This document shows, piece after piece, positions 32,004 to 41,366 of a DNA stretch of 64,000 nt; positions within the stretch are counted from its first letter, which is position 1; every line of letters begins with the position of its first letter. Below the pieces are notes generated by a model. It was not told the origin of the DNA and made no database searches. It was given only the letters and a program-made list of their open reading frames with translations. The position numbers and the translations under genes were made by a program. The DNA comes from an uncultured Pirellulaceae bacterium (GTDB taxonomy: Bacteria > Planctomycetota > Planctomycetia > Pirellulales > Pirellulaceae). Where the stretch lies: positions 62,001 through 126,000 of the forward strand of contig CALDHM010000029.1 of assembly GCA_937941455.1 (NCBI GenBank). The letters run 5' to 3'.

Positions 32004-35000
32004 TCAAATGATATTTCCGTACCGATGGACCGTTCGGGACATCGATTGCTCGCGGAGGTAATTGAGCAATTCCAAGCGGCCATTGGCAAGCGGCTCGTCC
32101 CGTGTCACATACAAGTTGCCGATTTGATCAGTGCGAAACTCCTGAGCGATTCCGATGGCCCGCACAGTTCCATCGCGCATGTTGGCCAACCGCGCGACCA
32201 GTTGCTCGTGACTTTCGACAAACGGTTGCACGTCGCTGGCACTGCTGAATTGGGCCATCCAATCGGCAGGCTTGGTGGTGCTGACCTCGAGTTCGGTGCC
32301 GGTCAATCGGCAAGCAATCGCGGTGAGCGAAGCGATTTCCAAAGCCTGCTGGGGATCCGTTTCGCCGATTCGCAGCACGTGCCAGGGCCGCGGGCGATAG
32401 CGAAAATGGTTCGTCTCGCCGTGGATTTGAGACGGATCATGTTCGCGTGAGAATTCGACATTCCACCAGTGCTGGTAGCTGCCGGCCGCCGCCTCGATTC
32501 GCTCGATGACCGCGGCGTTCTGCAAGATTCCCTTGAGCCGTTCCACCAGTGGCTTGAGGTTTGGCGATAACGAGGCACGTTGCTTCGGTAAATCGACCTC
32601 AGCCCACAAGCCGAATCCCGCCACGTAATTCGGGCCGCCTGCTTTCGAGCCGAGCCCAACCACGGAATTCTTCCAACCACCGAAGGGCTGTCGCCGCACG
32701 ATCGCGCCCGTTGTCGAACGGTTGATGTAGGCGTTGCCCACTTCGACCTTTTCTCGCCAGATTTTGATTTCTTCGGGCTCCAAACTGTGCAACCCACCCG
32801 TCAATCCGAACTCGTTGCTGTTCTGAATCTTCAACGCTTCTTCGAAATTCTCGACGCGAATCAACCCCAACACAGGGCCAAAGCACTCGGTGCGATGATA
32901 CCAACTTCCGGGTTTGACTCCCATTTTGATCCCGGGAGTCCACATGCAGGGGTTGCCGTTCAGCATTTTAGGTTCAAGCAGCCACGTCTCTCCTGGCTCG
33001 AGAGTGGTCAAGCCGCGTTGCAGATTTTCGTCGGGGGGCCGAATCACCGGCGTGGCGACAGCGCTCGCGTTCCAAGAACCGTCGGCAATCAAACTGCGGG
33101 CGGCGTCGAGCAGTTGGTGCTGGAATTTTTTGCTGTCGTAGACACTTTTTTCAACCAGCGCCAAACTGGTTGCCGAACACTTCTGACCTGAATGCCCGAA
33201 GGCACCGCGCACCAAGTCCTTGATCGCCAGATCGATGTCGGCAAAGGCCGTGATGATCATGCTGTTCTTGCCGCTGGTCTCGGCAAACAAAGGTAATTCC
33301 GGACGCCAGCTCAAAAAATTCTTCGCCGTGTCGTAACTCCCGGTCAGAATCACGGCGGCGGTGCGCGGATCGACAATCAACTGCTTGCCAGCTGCCCGAT
33401 CGCCGATCGGCAGAAATTGCAGCACTTCCCGCGGAACGCCGGCATCCCACAATTGCCGAGCTAGGATATAAGCCGTCAACACGGACTCGCGCGACGGTTT
33501 GAGGATTACGCTGTTACCGGCCATTAGCGCCGCCAGGCAGCCGCCGGCCGGAATGGCATAGGGAAAATTCCATGGCGGGGTAACGACGACGACCCCGCGT
33601 GGCTTCATCTGTGTACCGTCATGAAGGCCGTCCCAATCAAGGGATCGCGAGTAATAGTTCGCGAAATCGATTGCCTCGCTGACTTCGACATCCCCCTCTG
33701 TGATCGCCTTGCCCGCGTCCAGCATCATGCAGCCGATGGTTTCACCGCGACCTTCGGAAAAAACGCGGGCGATCTGTTGCAAGATTTTTTTTCGTCCTGC
33801 CACACCGAGAGCTTGCCACCGCGGCTGGGCTGCAACTGCCACATCGAGCGCGGCATGCACCTCTTCGGTACCAGCTTCGCAATATTGGTAGACGACTTCA
33901 TTCCGCGACGGGTCTTTCCCCTTGCCAGTCGGTGCCTTGTCAATCCGACGGCCGCCGATCTCCAGCGGGATGGTGTCGACGGTCCGACTCTGCCAGTTTG
34001 CGATGATCTCGTCGGCCCACTTTCGGTTGTGTGGCAATGAAAAGTCGGTGTCCGGTTCGTTGCGGAATTCGCCGCTGCCGTCGTCCACCGGTGCCGTGTG
34101 GATAAAGCGATTTTGTCGGCGATTCGAGACCGAGGACAACGTCGGGCTGGCAGCATCGCGGCAAGCTTGTAAAAACGCCTGCTTTTGCCGTTCCCAATCG
34201 GCGGACCCCTCCTCGAGAGCAAAGAGAGCCCCGAGAAAACTCCCCGGTGCCGTGTTTTCATCCAGTCGTCGCACGAGATACGCGATGGCTGCCTCGAATT
34301 CGTCATCGGGGACTGCGGGCGTGTACACCACCATTCCTCCAGACCGCTCGCGCACCTCGGCTGCCTGGGCATTCGCCATCCCTTCTAGCATTTCGAACTC
34401 GAGCCGATCGACAACTTGACGATGCTCGCGGACGAGCAAGGCGTAAGCGACATCGAACAAATTGTGACTGGCGATTCCCAACCGCACGACGTGGATATTT
34501 TCGGGGCGCGTGCCCCACTCGAGCATCCGCTTGTAGTTCGCATCGACTTCAGGTTTCGACTCGTAGGGAGCCTGACGCCATCCCCGCAAGCTCGCCTCGA
34601 CTTGTTCCATCGCAAGGTTTGCACCTTTGACGAGGCGGATCTTGATCCCGGCGCCGGTCCTAGTGTGACGTTGCCTGGCCCAGGCGGTCAGTTGTTGTTG
34701 CATTTGGAAGGAGTCGGGCAGATAGGCTTGCAAGACGATCCCTGCCTCCAGACGTTCAAACTCTGGTTCGTCCAGTACTTCGCAGAAGACGTCGACGGTC
34801 ATGTGGAGATCGCGATACTCTTCCATGTCGAGGTTGACAAACTTCGGCTTCGCTCCCCCATGTCGGATGGCGGCTCGATACAGCTCGCGCAAGCGAGGTT
34901 TTAGCGATTCGATCGTGTCTCGATATCCCGTCATGCTGATCTGCGAGACGATCGAGGAGAGCTTGACGCTAACGTAAACGATGTCGGGCTCGGCCAGTCG

Positions 35001-35540
35001 TTGCAAGTAAGCGCGATGGCGTCGGGCGGCCTCTTCGTCACCGAGCACGGCCTCCCCCAGCTGGTTGAAGTTGATCCGCATCTTGGCCGCTTGACGTTCG
35101 CGCAGATATCTGGCGAACTTGGCCGGATCGGCCGAAACGATGACGTGGGCCGATTCCCGCCGAACTTGTTGATTGATCTGCGGCATGACCAAGCCCGGCA
35201 ACCATTTGGCGGCAGCCCCCGCGGCCCACAGCGCCGTCCGGCTCGTCGACGGCAGATACTGCGGCACTCCGTATTGCCGCAGGATCGATTGCAAGCGGTT
35301 AGCGGCCAACCGCGGATCGCCGATTTTCAAAACCTGATCGGCCATCACGATCGTGAATTTCTTGCCGTTCTCGTCTTTCATCATGCGGGCCATTTGCGCC
35401 GAGCGGCGACGTTCCTGAGTCGTTTCTCGCCTACGCGAACCCCGGAGAATTTCGGCGGCAAGCTTCACAGCTCGCTCGGGAAGATCGGGCGGCAAAGGCG
35501 TATCGGTCGACGGGTTGGCTGTTGATTCAACGATGGTCAT
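32004..35540 (-). CDS. putA: Bifunctional proline dehydrogenase / glutamate-semialdehyde dehydrogenase
   Basis: Oxidises proline to glutamate in two steps. 1,178 residues from ATG 35540. There is no N-terminal ribbon-helix-helix DNA-binding domain. The FAD-dependent proline dehydrogenase barrel spans about 60-440 (YVSVKLSSI, NLDMEEYRDLHMTVD, GIKIRLVKGANL, IASHNLFDVAYA). The aldehyde dehydrogenase spans about 520-1000: PWNFPYAIPAGG, LTGSYDTAKNFL, catalytic Glu in FAETSGKNS (~754), catalytic Cys in GHSGQKCSATSL (~788). A C-terminal extension of about 170 residues follows. It lies on the opposite strand between mtnB and mtnD. Confidence 0.95.
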   Translation of the reverse strand: MTIVESTANPSTDTPLPPDLPERAVKLAAEILRGSRRRETTQERRRSAQMARMMKDENGKKFTIVMADQVLKIGDPRLAANRLQSILRQYGVPQYLPSTSRTALWAAGAAAKWLPGLVMPQINQQVRRESAHVIVSADPAKFARYLRERQAAKMRINFNQLGEAVLGDEEAARRHRAYLQRLAEPDIVYVSVKLSSIVSQISMTGYRDTIESLKPRLRELYRAAIRHGGAKPKFVNLDMEEYRDLHMTVDVFCEVLDEPEFERLEAGIVLQAYLPDSFQMQQQLTAWARQRHTRTGAGIKIRLVKGANLAMEQVEASLRGWRQAPYESKPEVDANYKRMLEWGTRPENIHVVRLGIASHNLFDVAYALLVREHRQVVDRLEFEMLEGMANAQAAEVRERSGGMVVYTPAVPDDEFEAAIAYLVRRLDENTAPGSFLGALFALEEGSADWERQKQAFLQACRDAASPTLSSVSNRRQNRFIHTAPVDDGSGEFRNEPDTDFSLPHNRKWADEIIANWQSRTVDTIPLEIGGRRIDKAPTGKGKDPSRNEVVYQYCEAGTEEVHAALDVAVAAQPRWQALGVAGRKKILQQIARVFSEGRGETIGCMMLDAGKAITEGDVEVSEAIDFANYYSRSLDWDGLHDGTQMKPRGVVVVTPPWNFPYAIPAGGCLAALMAGNSVILKPSRESVLTAYILARQLWDAGVPREVLQFLPIGDRAAGKQLIVDPRTAAVILTGSYDTAKNFLSWRPELPLFAETSGKNSMIITAFADIDLAIKDLVRGAFGHSGQKCSATSLALVEKSVYDSKKFQHQLLDAARSLIADGSWNASAVATPVIRPPDENLQRGLTTLEPGETWLLEPKMLNGNPCMWTPGIKMGVKPGSWYHRTECFGPVLGLIRVENFEEALKIQNSNEFGLTGGLHSLEPEEIKIWREKVEVGNAYINRSTTGAIVRRQPFGGWKNSVVGLGSKAGGPNYVAGFGLWAEVDLPKQRASLSPNLKPLVERLKGILQNAAVIERIEAAAGSYQHWWNVEFSREHDPSQIHGETNHFRYRPRPWHVLRIGETDPQQALEIASLTAIACRLTGTELEVSTTKPADWMAQFSSASDVQPFVESHEQLVARLANMRDGTVRAIGIAQEFRTDQIGNLYVTRDEPLANGRLELLNYLREQSMSRTVHRYGNII

Positions 35541-35726
35541 GATTGAAACAGGAAAATCCTAGTGGCAGAATGACGGCATTCCAGTGGGTGAACCGCAGAG
35601 AGTGGCTCTAAATTCCCCTGGTTCGGCAAAATTTCGATGCGACTTTTGGTTGCGGTTGCCCTTCCGCGAATATTGTCGATAATATCAGAAACTTGCGACA
35701 GCGGGTAACCTAAAAAGGGGATGAAG

Positions 35727-36320
35727 ATGGCCAAGATTCACGTTCCGGACGAAAACCGCGAAATCTCAGACGTGCAAGCCATGCGCGAATTTCTCAAGCC
35801 CTTCGGTATCTGGTACGAGAAATGGGACGTTGCAGGCCGCGTCGGTCCGCAAGCGACCGACCAAGAAATTCTCGAAGCTTACTCTTCCGAAATTGAGCGA
35901 CTCAAGGCCCAAGGAGGCTTCGTTACAGCCGATGTGATCAACGTGAATCCCGCCACTCCCAATCTGGACGCGATGCTCAACAAATTCAACAAGGAGCACA
36001 CCCACAGCGAGGACGAAATTCGCTTCACGGTCCATGGCAGCGGCGTCTTCCATATACATCCGGACCAAGGGCCGTTGTTCAGCATCACGGTCGAGTCGGG
36101 GGACTTGGTCAACGTACCTCGCGGCACGAAACATTGGTTCAACCTTTGCTCGGATCGAACGATCCGTTGCATTCGTCTCTTCGAAGACAGCTCCGGTTGG
36201 ACGCCACACTATGTCGAGAACGGAGTTGATCGCCAGTACGCTCCCTTGTGCTGGGGCCCAAGTTATTTGAAGGCCGACAGCAGTGACCGGTCCCGTTTCG
36301 CAATCGAGATTGCCGAGTAG
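35727..36320 (+). CDS. mtnD: Acireductone dioxygenase
   Basis: Oxidises the acireductone made by MtnC to the keto acid precursor of methionine. 197 residues from ATG 35727; AAAGGGG ends 7 bases before it, which would touch the other in-frame ATG at 35721, so the second start is preferred. The cupin metal ligands are visible: EEHTHSEDEIRF-like HTHSEDE (His, His, Glu) near residue 92 and PRGTKHWF (His) near residue 135. mtnC follows 66 bases later on the same strand. Confidence 0.96.
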   Translation: MAKIHVPDENREISDVQAMREFLKPFGIWYEKWDVAGRVGPQATDQEILEAYSSEIERLKAQGGFVTADVINVNPATPNLDAMLNKFNKEHTHSEDEIRFTVHGSGVFHIHPDQGPLFSITVESGDLVNVPRGTKHWFNLCSDRTIRCIRLFEDSSGWTPHYVENGVDRQYAPLCWGPSYLKADSSDRSRFAIEIAE

Positions 36321-36386
36321 CTCCAACTCCAGACATCGACTGTCGATTCTAATCGGCCAAATCTTGAACTATTGACGCAGCGATTC

Positions 36387-37109
36387 ATGGGATTGATCCA
36401 AGCGAACGTCACGCATCTACTTTTGGACATCGAGGGGACCACGTCTTCCATTCGGTTCGTCACCGAAACGATGTTTCCGTTCGTTCGGCAACAAATTGAT
36501 GATTTTGTCGATGCGAAACGAAATGATGCCTCGGCGCTGCTGGTCTTCGATCAAGTTCGCGCGGAAGCGAAGCGCCTGGGCTTTACAGCTGCCCAACAGG
36601 CGGATCCCGCGATCGAACTCCGTGCTGCGGTTCTCTTTTTGATGGACCGTGATGCCAAGGTGACCGGCCTGAAGAAATTGCAAGGCATGATCTGGGAGGC
36701 AGGATTTTTGTCGGGCACCCTTGTCGCCCACGTCTATCCCGAGGTGCCCGACGCACTTCACCGTTGGAAGGCCCTCGGAAAAGACCTACGAATCTACTCG
36801 TCGGGCAGCATCGCAGCGCAAAAGCTGTTTTTTGGTCACACGATCGCGGGCAATCTTCTACCCCTATTTTCGGCACATTACGATACGACGATTGGCGGCA
36901 AGAAAGACGTCGAGAGCTACAAACGAATCCTGGAAGATATCCGCCGCCCTCCCCACGACGTCATGTTCATCAGCGACTCCGTCGAGGAACTCGAGGCCGC
37001 AGCGAACGCTGGTTTACAAGTCGCCCTCAGTCGCCGCGATGAAAATCCCACCCTACCAACGCACCGTTTTCCTGAAATCCGCTCGTTTGACGAGATCGAA
37101 CTGTTGTGA
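36387..37109 (+). CDS. mtnC: Acireductone synthase (enolase-phosphatase)
   Basis: Bifunctional haloacid-dehalogenase-type enzyme that enolises and dephosphorylates diketo-methylthiopentyl phosphate. 240 residues from ATG 36387. HAD motif I is LLLDIEGTTSSI (Asp near residue 12), followed by the MtnC-typical FVTETMFPFV; motif II is IYSSGSIAAQKLFFGH; the late Lys/Asp segment is GGKKDVESYKRIL and MFISDSVEELEAA. With mtnD just upstream it forms the two-gene core of the lower methionine-salvage pathway. Confidence 0.96.
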   Translation: MGLIQANVTHLLLDIEGTTSSIRFVTETMFPFVRQQIDDFVDAKRNDASALLVFDQVRAEAKRLGFTAAQQADPAIELRAAVLFLMDRDAKVTGLKKLQGMIWEAGFLSGTLVAHVYPEVPDALHRWKALGKDLRIYSSGSIAAQKLFFGHTIAGNLLPLFSAHYDTTIGGKKDVESYKRILEDIRRPPHDVMFISDSVEELEAAANAGLQVALSRRDENPTLPTHRFPEIRSFDEIELL

Positions 37110-37255
37110 ACTTGAGAGCCAAACTCTGAACTCGCTTCCCCCGATCTAATTTTTCGCCTATTGAAAGCTTGGCCCGAAACCGTCCGTGACCCTAGCCCGC
37201 AGCGTAAGCAATTGACCGTCTGGGGATAGCCTGAACGAAATTCGGATTGCCGATG

Positions 37256-38550
37256 TCACACGCTCAAGCCATCTCGTCCGACCAAGTGCCTAGCCCAAAA
37301 CACAACTTCGGCCGCCCTAACCCAAAGCGAGGCCCCGCAGCCCGAAGCGTAAGCGAGGGCACGACTCAGGATAGGCTTCAAGGAAATTGATGCGGGTCCG
37401 TGCAAAATCCACCCGACTGGCATGTAGCGGACAACTACGAGATAGCTCGCGAACGAGAATAGCCAAGTCACACCCACCACAATGGCCAACTTGATCCACA
37501 GCGAAACCTCCCAAGGAATGAGTAGGGTTTGTACAAAAATGACGATAGGCAAATGAATCACGTAGATCCAATACGACGAGTCGGCAGTCATCCGCAGCCA
37601 ACCCAACGAACGTGACAGAAATCATCTTCCAACTGACAACGTCAGGATCGTCGACGCTACCGTAAGATTGGCAGTCAAGACGAACTCCATGAGGTAATGC
37701 CTGCGATCGATCGACTCGGACTCACCGAGCAAGACGCACACGTCAAAATTTGGGAGGTAGACGTAGTCGGGAATGAATAACAGAAAACTCGCACCGATAA
37801 GGGGCGCCACATCCACGCCTGCCATCGATCGAGTTCTGCCTCTTGCCCGTGAGTCTGCCACCCGAACCAGAAAAACCATCCATAAAACCAAATCGACCAC
37901 CACGCGGGAATGAAGGACTCTCGGGCCGCCACCGGAACGCCACCTCCCATCACCGCGGGAACTAAGCCCAATGGCCAGAGCACAAACCATGGCGAGCAGC
38001 GAAACAACCGATTCATCCGCATCGGAACAACCCGGTAAAAGACCACGGCCATCGCGGTGAACATCGCCAAGTAATACAAAAACCACAAGTGCATCGCGCT
38101 CCACGATTGCCTTCGGCTCGCATTCGGCGTATTTTGTCCCACCTCGACAATCAACCCGAGCAACCCGGCTCGCACATCGATATACGAAATGACGAAGACG
38201 ATGACCACGGTCATGAGCACCAAAAGTAGCGGGTAAAACAACACGAAGGGAAGGACAATCCGGATGGCTCGGCTGCGCAAAAAGCCGAATTCGCCGCGTT
38301 GGCCGATCAGCAATTTCGAAAAATAGCCAGCCAGCTAGAAAAACAGGTTCATACGAAACAAGTGAAGCCACAAGATTCAAAGGTCAACTGCGCGGCTCCC
38401 TTGACCGTTCGTCGCTAACAATATCGACCGCGCGGGCTCCGCATTAGCCATCGCGCTATGCAGATAAACGGCCAACCACATCGCCAGGGCACGCAGATTG
38501 TCTAGATAATGGATCCGATGCTCGACTCGTCGCAAATTCGTAGTGTTCAA
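37256..38550 (-). pseudogene. Acyltransferase-3 family membrane protein, decayed
   Basis: The minus strand carries a broken acyltransferase-3 (OpgC/OatA-like) gene. Joined by hand, it reads HYLDNLRALAMWLAVYLHSA at the N-terminus, LHLFRMNLFF-(stop)-LAGYFSKLL, IGQRGEFGFLRSRAIRIVLP, HLWFLYYLAMFTAM and finally SSYWIYVIHLPIVIF. Stops interrupt it at 38377-38379 (TGA), 38335-38337 (TAG) and 37622-37624 (TGA), and the frame shifts near 37800. Three stops and one shift rule out a working protein. A family B repeat (37285-37379) forms its 3' end. Such proteins normally acylate surface sugars. N-terminus starts around a TTG at 38550. Confidence 0.9.
37285..37379. repeat. Dispersed inverted-repeat element, family B copy (reverse)
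   Basis: AGTGCCTAGCCCAAAAC at the left, GCAGCCCGAAGCGTAAGCGA in the core (reverse complement of the family core) and CAGGATAGGCTT at the right. It overlaps the 3' end of the acyltransferase pseudogene and supplies its last reading-frame codons. Confidence 0.75.
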
Positions 38551-38656
38551 ATCAAGTCTCGCTGACGCGTTTGCCAGAAGAAAGCAAATCCTCCCCTAAG
38601 ACGACCGTCACCTCCAAAGCCATGATCTGGGCAGGCCACGGGAGGTCAACTCAACG

Positions 38657-39199
38657 TCGTGCTGCTGGCAATGGGAGCGATTGCGGGATGCTCAGAGATC
38701 GATTTAGCAAATAATTTGAACAGGACATTTCCCAACACGACCATCACGATCGTCCAACCCACGGAACCGGTCACCACAGCGGCAACCAGTTTTGGAGACA
38801 GAAACTCCCCAAGAGGAACAGAAACAGCAACGTCAGCGGCACCAATGCACCAGATTTCGCCTCGGGAATGACATGCAGCTACACAAATAACGCCCCCAGC
38901 ATCGCCAGCCAGGGTATCAAAAAGGTCGTCAGCATCACCGTGATCTTCGCGACGGAGTAATCGAGCAAACTTACGGGCAAACTGAACACAAAATTCCTCG
39001 TTTGCTCCATGGACTCTCCCAACAGCAGCAAGCCGATCAAATGAATTCCTACAGCAATCGTCACCGTTACGATCAAAATGAAGGCAATAAAACCCAGCGT
39101 TTTACCCAACAAACAAGTGAGGACGACACTCAACAGACCGCCGACCAAATAGCCGAACCAGGGCCACCGACTGAGAAACAGATCTTTCAAAAACAACAA
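38657..39199 (-). pseudogene. ABC transporter permease, decayed
   Basis: A membrane protein frame starts at 39199 (MLFLKDLFLSRWPWFGYLVGG) with helices LLSVVLTCLLGKTLGFIAFILIV and IAVGIHLIGLLLLG. It is cut by TAG at 38879-38881, where a Trp-like codon would fit, resumes with LTLLFLFLLGSFCLQNW, and after a frameshift near 38780 continues VGWTIVMVVLGNVLFKLF to a stop near 38657. Its position downstream of the ATPase remnant marks it as the permease of the same ABC system. Confidence 0.82.
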
Positions 39200-39210
39200 T
39201 TGGATATTAT

Positions 39211-40130
39211 TTAGATTGATGTCGAGGATTCCTTTCGGCCGCGAGCAATGGCAGCCACGAAAATTTCTGCGAGCGTTAATTTTTCCAGCCCTTCGATGAT
39301 CACGCCCGATTGCTGAACTCGCCCTAACAAGGCTTCGTCGCAGCGGTCCGTGGTGACGACTCGCAGACTCCCCATCCCCCCCTCGGCACTCAGGCCACCT
39401 CCTTCAGGCAGCGCCCACGCCTCCGGCACTCGCAGACGCAAGCGACGCCAACGCTCCAAGATTTGATCGCGATCATGCGAGGCCAGGACACGAACACGGT
39501 CGATGAAGGTGATCGTATCGCAAATCGTTTCGATATCTTCCGTGTGATGCGACGAGTAGATGATCGTTCGTGTCGGATCGGTCACCACCTGCATCAATTC
39601 GCCGAGGACTTCTTGCTTCGCCACCGGATCCAATCATTTGGTCGGTTCGTCCAAAATCAACAAGCGGAGCCGCCGAGCCAAAATGAGCATCAGCAACGTC
39701 TTGACATGCTGCCCATACGAAAGCCCTTTGACCTTTTGATCAGGATTCAACCCGAATCATTGCAACAATTCGTCGGGGTAATCGTCCTCCCAAGTCGGAT
39801 AGAACGATCGCACCAATCGCATGTGCCAGCCGATCGTTTCTGTTTTGCAATGTCGGATATCTTCAGTAAAGTGGCCAATATCGAATTTTGCCCGCGCATC
39901 GCTGGACGAAATCGGCATCCCCAGAACTTCGACGCTGCCGCGGTCCGGCTTGATCAACCCCAGCATGATTCGCATGGTGGTGGATTAGCCAGCGCCGTTG
40001 GGGCCGACGAGTCCCTTGAGGGTCCCTGTGCCATATTCAAGATTGATATTCTCTAGCCGAAAATGGCGATAGCCTTTCGTCACACTTGCAGGCGGACTGC
40101 CGCTGTGATGGCAGCGACCTCGTGGATCAA
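39211..40130 (-). pseudogene. ABC transporter ATPase (YtrB-like), decayed
   Basis: One reading frame on the minus strand still carries a whole ABC ATPase, interrupted by three stops. Walker A reads GPNGAG-(TAA)-STT, with the stop at 39985-39987 in place of the essential Lys. TGA at 39757-39759 follows YPDELLQ, and TGA at 39635-39637 falls in the Walker B/D-loop region DEPTK-(stop)-LDPVAKQEV. Between them SYGQ signature and ILARRLRLLILDEPT are intact, and SSHHTEDIETICD gives the H-loop. It starts at TTG 40130, overlapping the GntR stop as TTGA, where the original start was probably ATG. Confidence 0.92.
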
Positions 40131-40531
40131 CTCAGTCGTTCCTGACTCCTCGAAGATTGCTTTTCGTAAATTTCAGCCAGTCGCCGCTGCAATTCCGTTT
40201 TGGAAAGTTCGAACAGTTTTCCAAGTTCGACGGCTTGTTCCAAATAGCCCGTAAGCTCGCCTTGAGCGATGCGTTTCGCCACGTCCGGTTGCTCGGAAAT
40301 AAAGGACCCCTTGCCTTGCCGAGTACAAATCGTGCCCTCGCGTTCGAGTTCGAGATAAGCCCGTTTGATGGTGATCACGCTGACCGCTAACTCGGCCGCC
40401 AACTGGCGAATGGATGGCAATTCCGCTCCCGGCGGCAAATCGCCTGCCGCCACGCGACGCTGGATCTGCCCCTTGATTTGCAAATACAACGGCCGCGGAT
40501 CACTTTGAGACAACACCAACCAACTGTGCAT
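40127..40531 (-). CDS. GntR-family transcriptional regulator (YtrA-like)
   Basis: 134 residues from ATG 40531. The winged helix-turn-helix is intact: DPRPLYLQIKGQIQRRVAAGDLPPGAELPSIRQLAAELAVSVITIKRAYLELEREG then RQGKGSFI. A short helical C-terminal region with no ligand domain is typical of the YtrA subgroup, which usually represses its own ABC transporter operon. Here the ABC genes directly downstream are broken, so the regulator is probably an orphan. Longer in-frame starts reach 40639 but add unrelated residues. Confidence 0.9.
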   Translation of the reverse strand: MHSWLVLSQSDPRPLYLQIKGQIQRRVAAGDLPPGAELPSIRQLAAELAVSVITIKRAYLELEREGTICTRQGKGSFISEQPDVAKRIAQGELTGYLEQAVELGKLFELSKTELQRRLAEIYEKQSSRSQERLS

Positions 40532-40730
40532 ATTCACATACACAGAATGAACATTTAATTTCGTCCGGCAAGGGGACGTTCTTGGAAATTTTATGAAAAA
40601 AACGAATTTTTTTCCGCTGCACGTCGGCGAGACATCCAACGCAAGACGCCCGCAGTTTGCCCTTGCCCATTTTCTTGAATCTTGTCAAACTCCCCCTCCT
40701 TCACATCGTCCCTTTTTTCGTTCGTTCGCC

Positions 40731-41366
40731 ATGCGATCGACTTCGGCTATTGTTATCTTGACGTTCTGCCTGTTTCCGCTTGCGTTGTCGTGCGGTTGCC
40801 GAGCGTTTTGGCCGAGCGAGGAGGACGCAATCAAGGCGCTCGACCGCGACGCCATCGAGAATCCGATCATCGTCCCCATGATCGACCCTGACTGGGCAAT
40901 GGCAGCGGTATCCGACGAACTGGATGATTATTTTCGGATTGCGCGTGAGGAACGGATTCGGGTGGTCGACGGAGTGATCACAGAGGGCTGGATTGAAACC
41001 CATCCGAAAATCGGTTCGACTTACCTCGAACCATGGCGGCGCGATTCGACGTTTGGTTTCGAGCGAGCACATGCCACGCTCCAAACGGTTCGACGTTGGG
41101 CCAAAGTCCGATTGATACCCAGCCAAGGGACGTACTTCTTGGACGTCAAGGTCTATAAGGAACTCGAGGATTTACCCGATCCGGAGTCGGCGAATATCAC
41201 GGCACGCCCCATGCGTTTTGATGGAACACTCGATCGCAACAAGGATGACCTTTTGGTTGTCCAGCCGAATCGGGGTTGGATCCCGATGGGGCGAGACTTT
41301 TCGCTGGAACAAAAAATTCTCAAAAATCTAGCTGCTCGCTTCAAAGAAAAATGCGGCGACCAGTAG
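40731..41366 (+). CDS. Putative lipoprotein, unknown function
   Basis: 211 residues from ATG 40731; longer in-frame starts are rejected because a lipoprotein signal begins here: MRSTSAIVILTFCLFPLALSCGC, with LSC-G as a lipobox-like cleavage site. The mature part is mixed and charged (DDYFRIAREERIRVVDGVITEGWIETHP, FERAHATLQTVRRWAKVRLIP) and has no motif I know. It lies upstream of the RND pair but 443 bases away, so linkage is uncertain. Confidence 0.8.
   Translation: MRSTSAIVILTFCLFPLALSCGCRAFWPSEEDAIKALDRDAIENPIIVPMIDPDWAMAAVSDELDDYFRIAREERIRVVDGVITEGWIETHPKIGSTYLEPWRRDSTFGFERAHATLQTVRRWAKVRLIPSQGTYFLDVKVYKELEDLPDPESANITARPMRFDGTLDRNKDDLLVVQPNRGWIPMGRDFSLEQKILKNLAARFKEKCGDQ

Noticed and set aside
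37256-40130. Recoding of stop codons (for example TGA as Trp) instead of decay
   Set aside because: The interruptions use TGA, TAG and TAA, stand in place of different amino acids, include frameshifts, and all other genes in the window end on normal stops.
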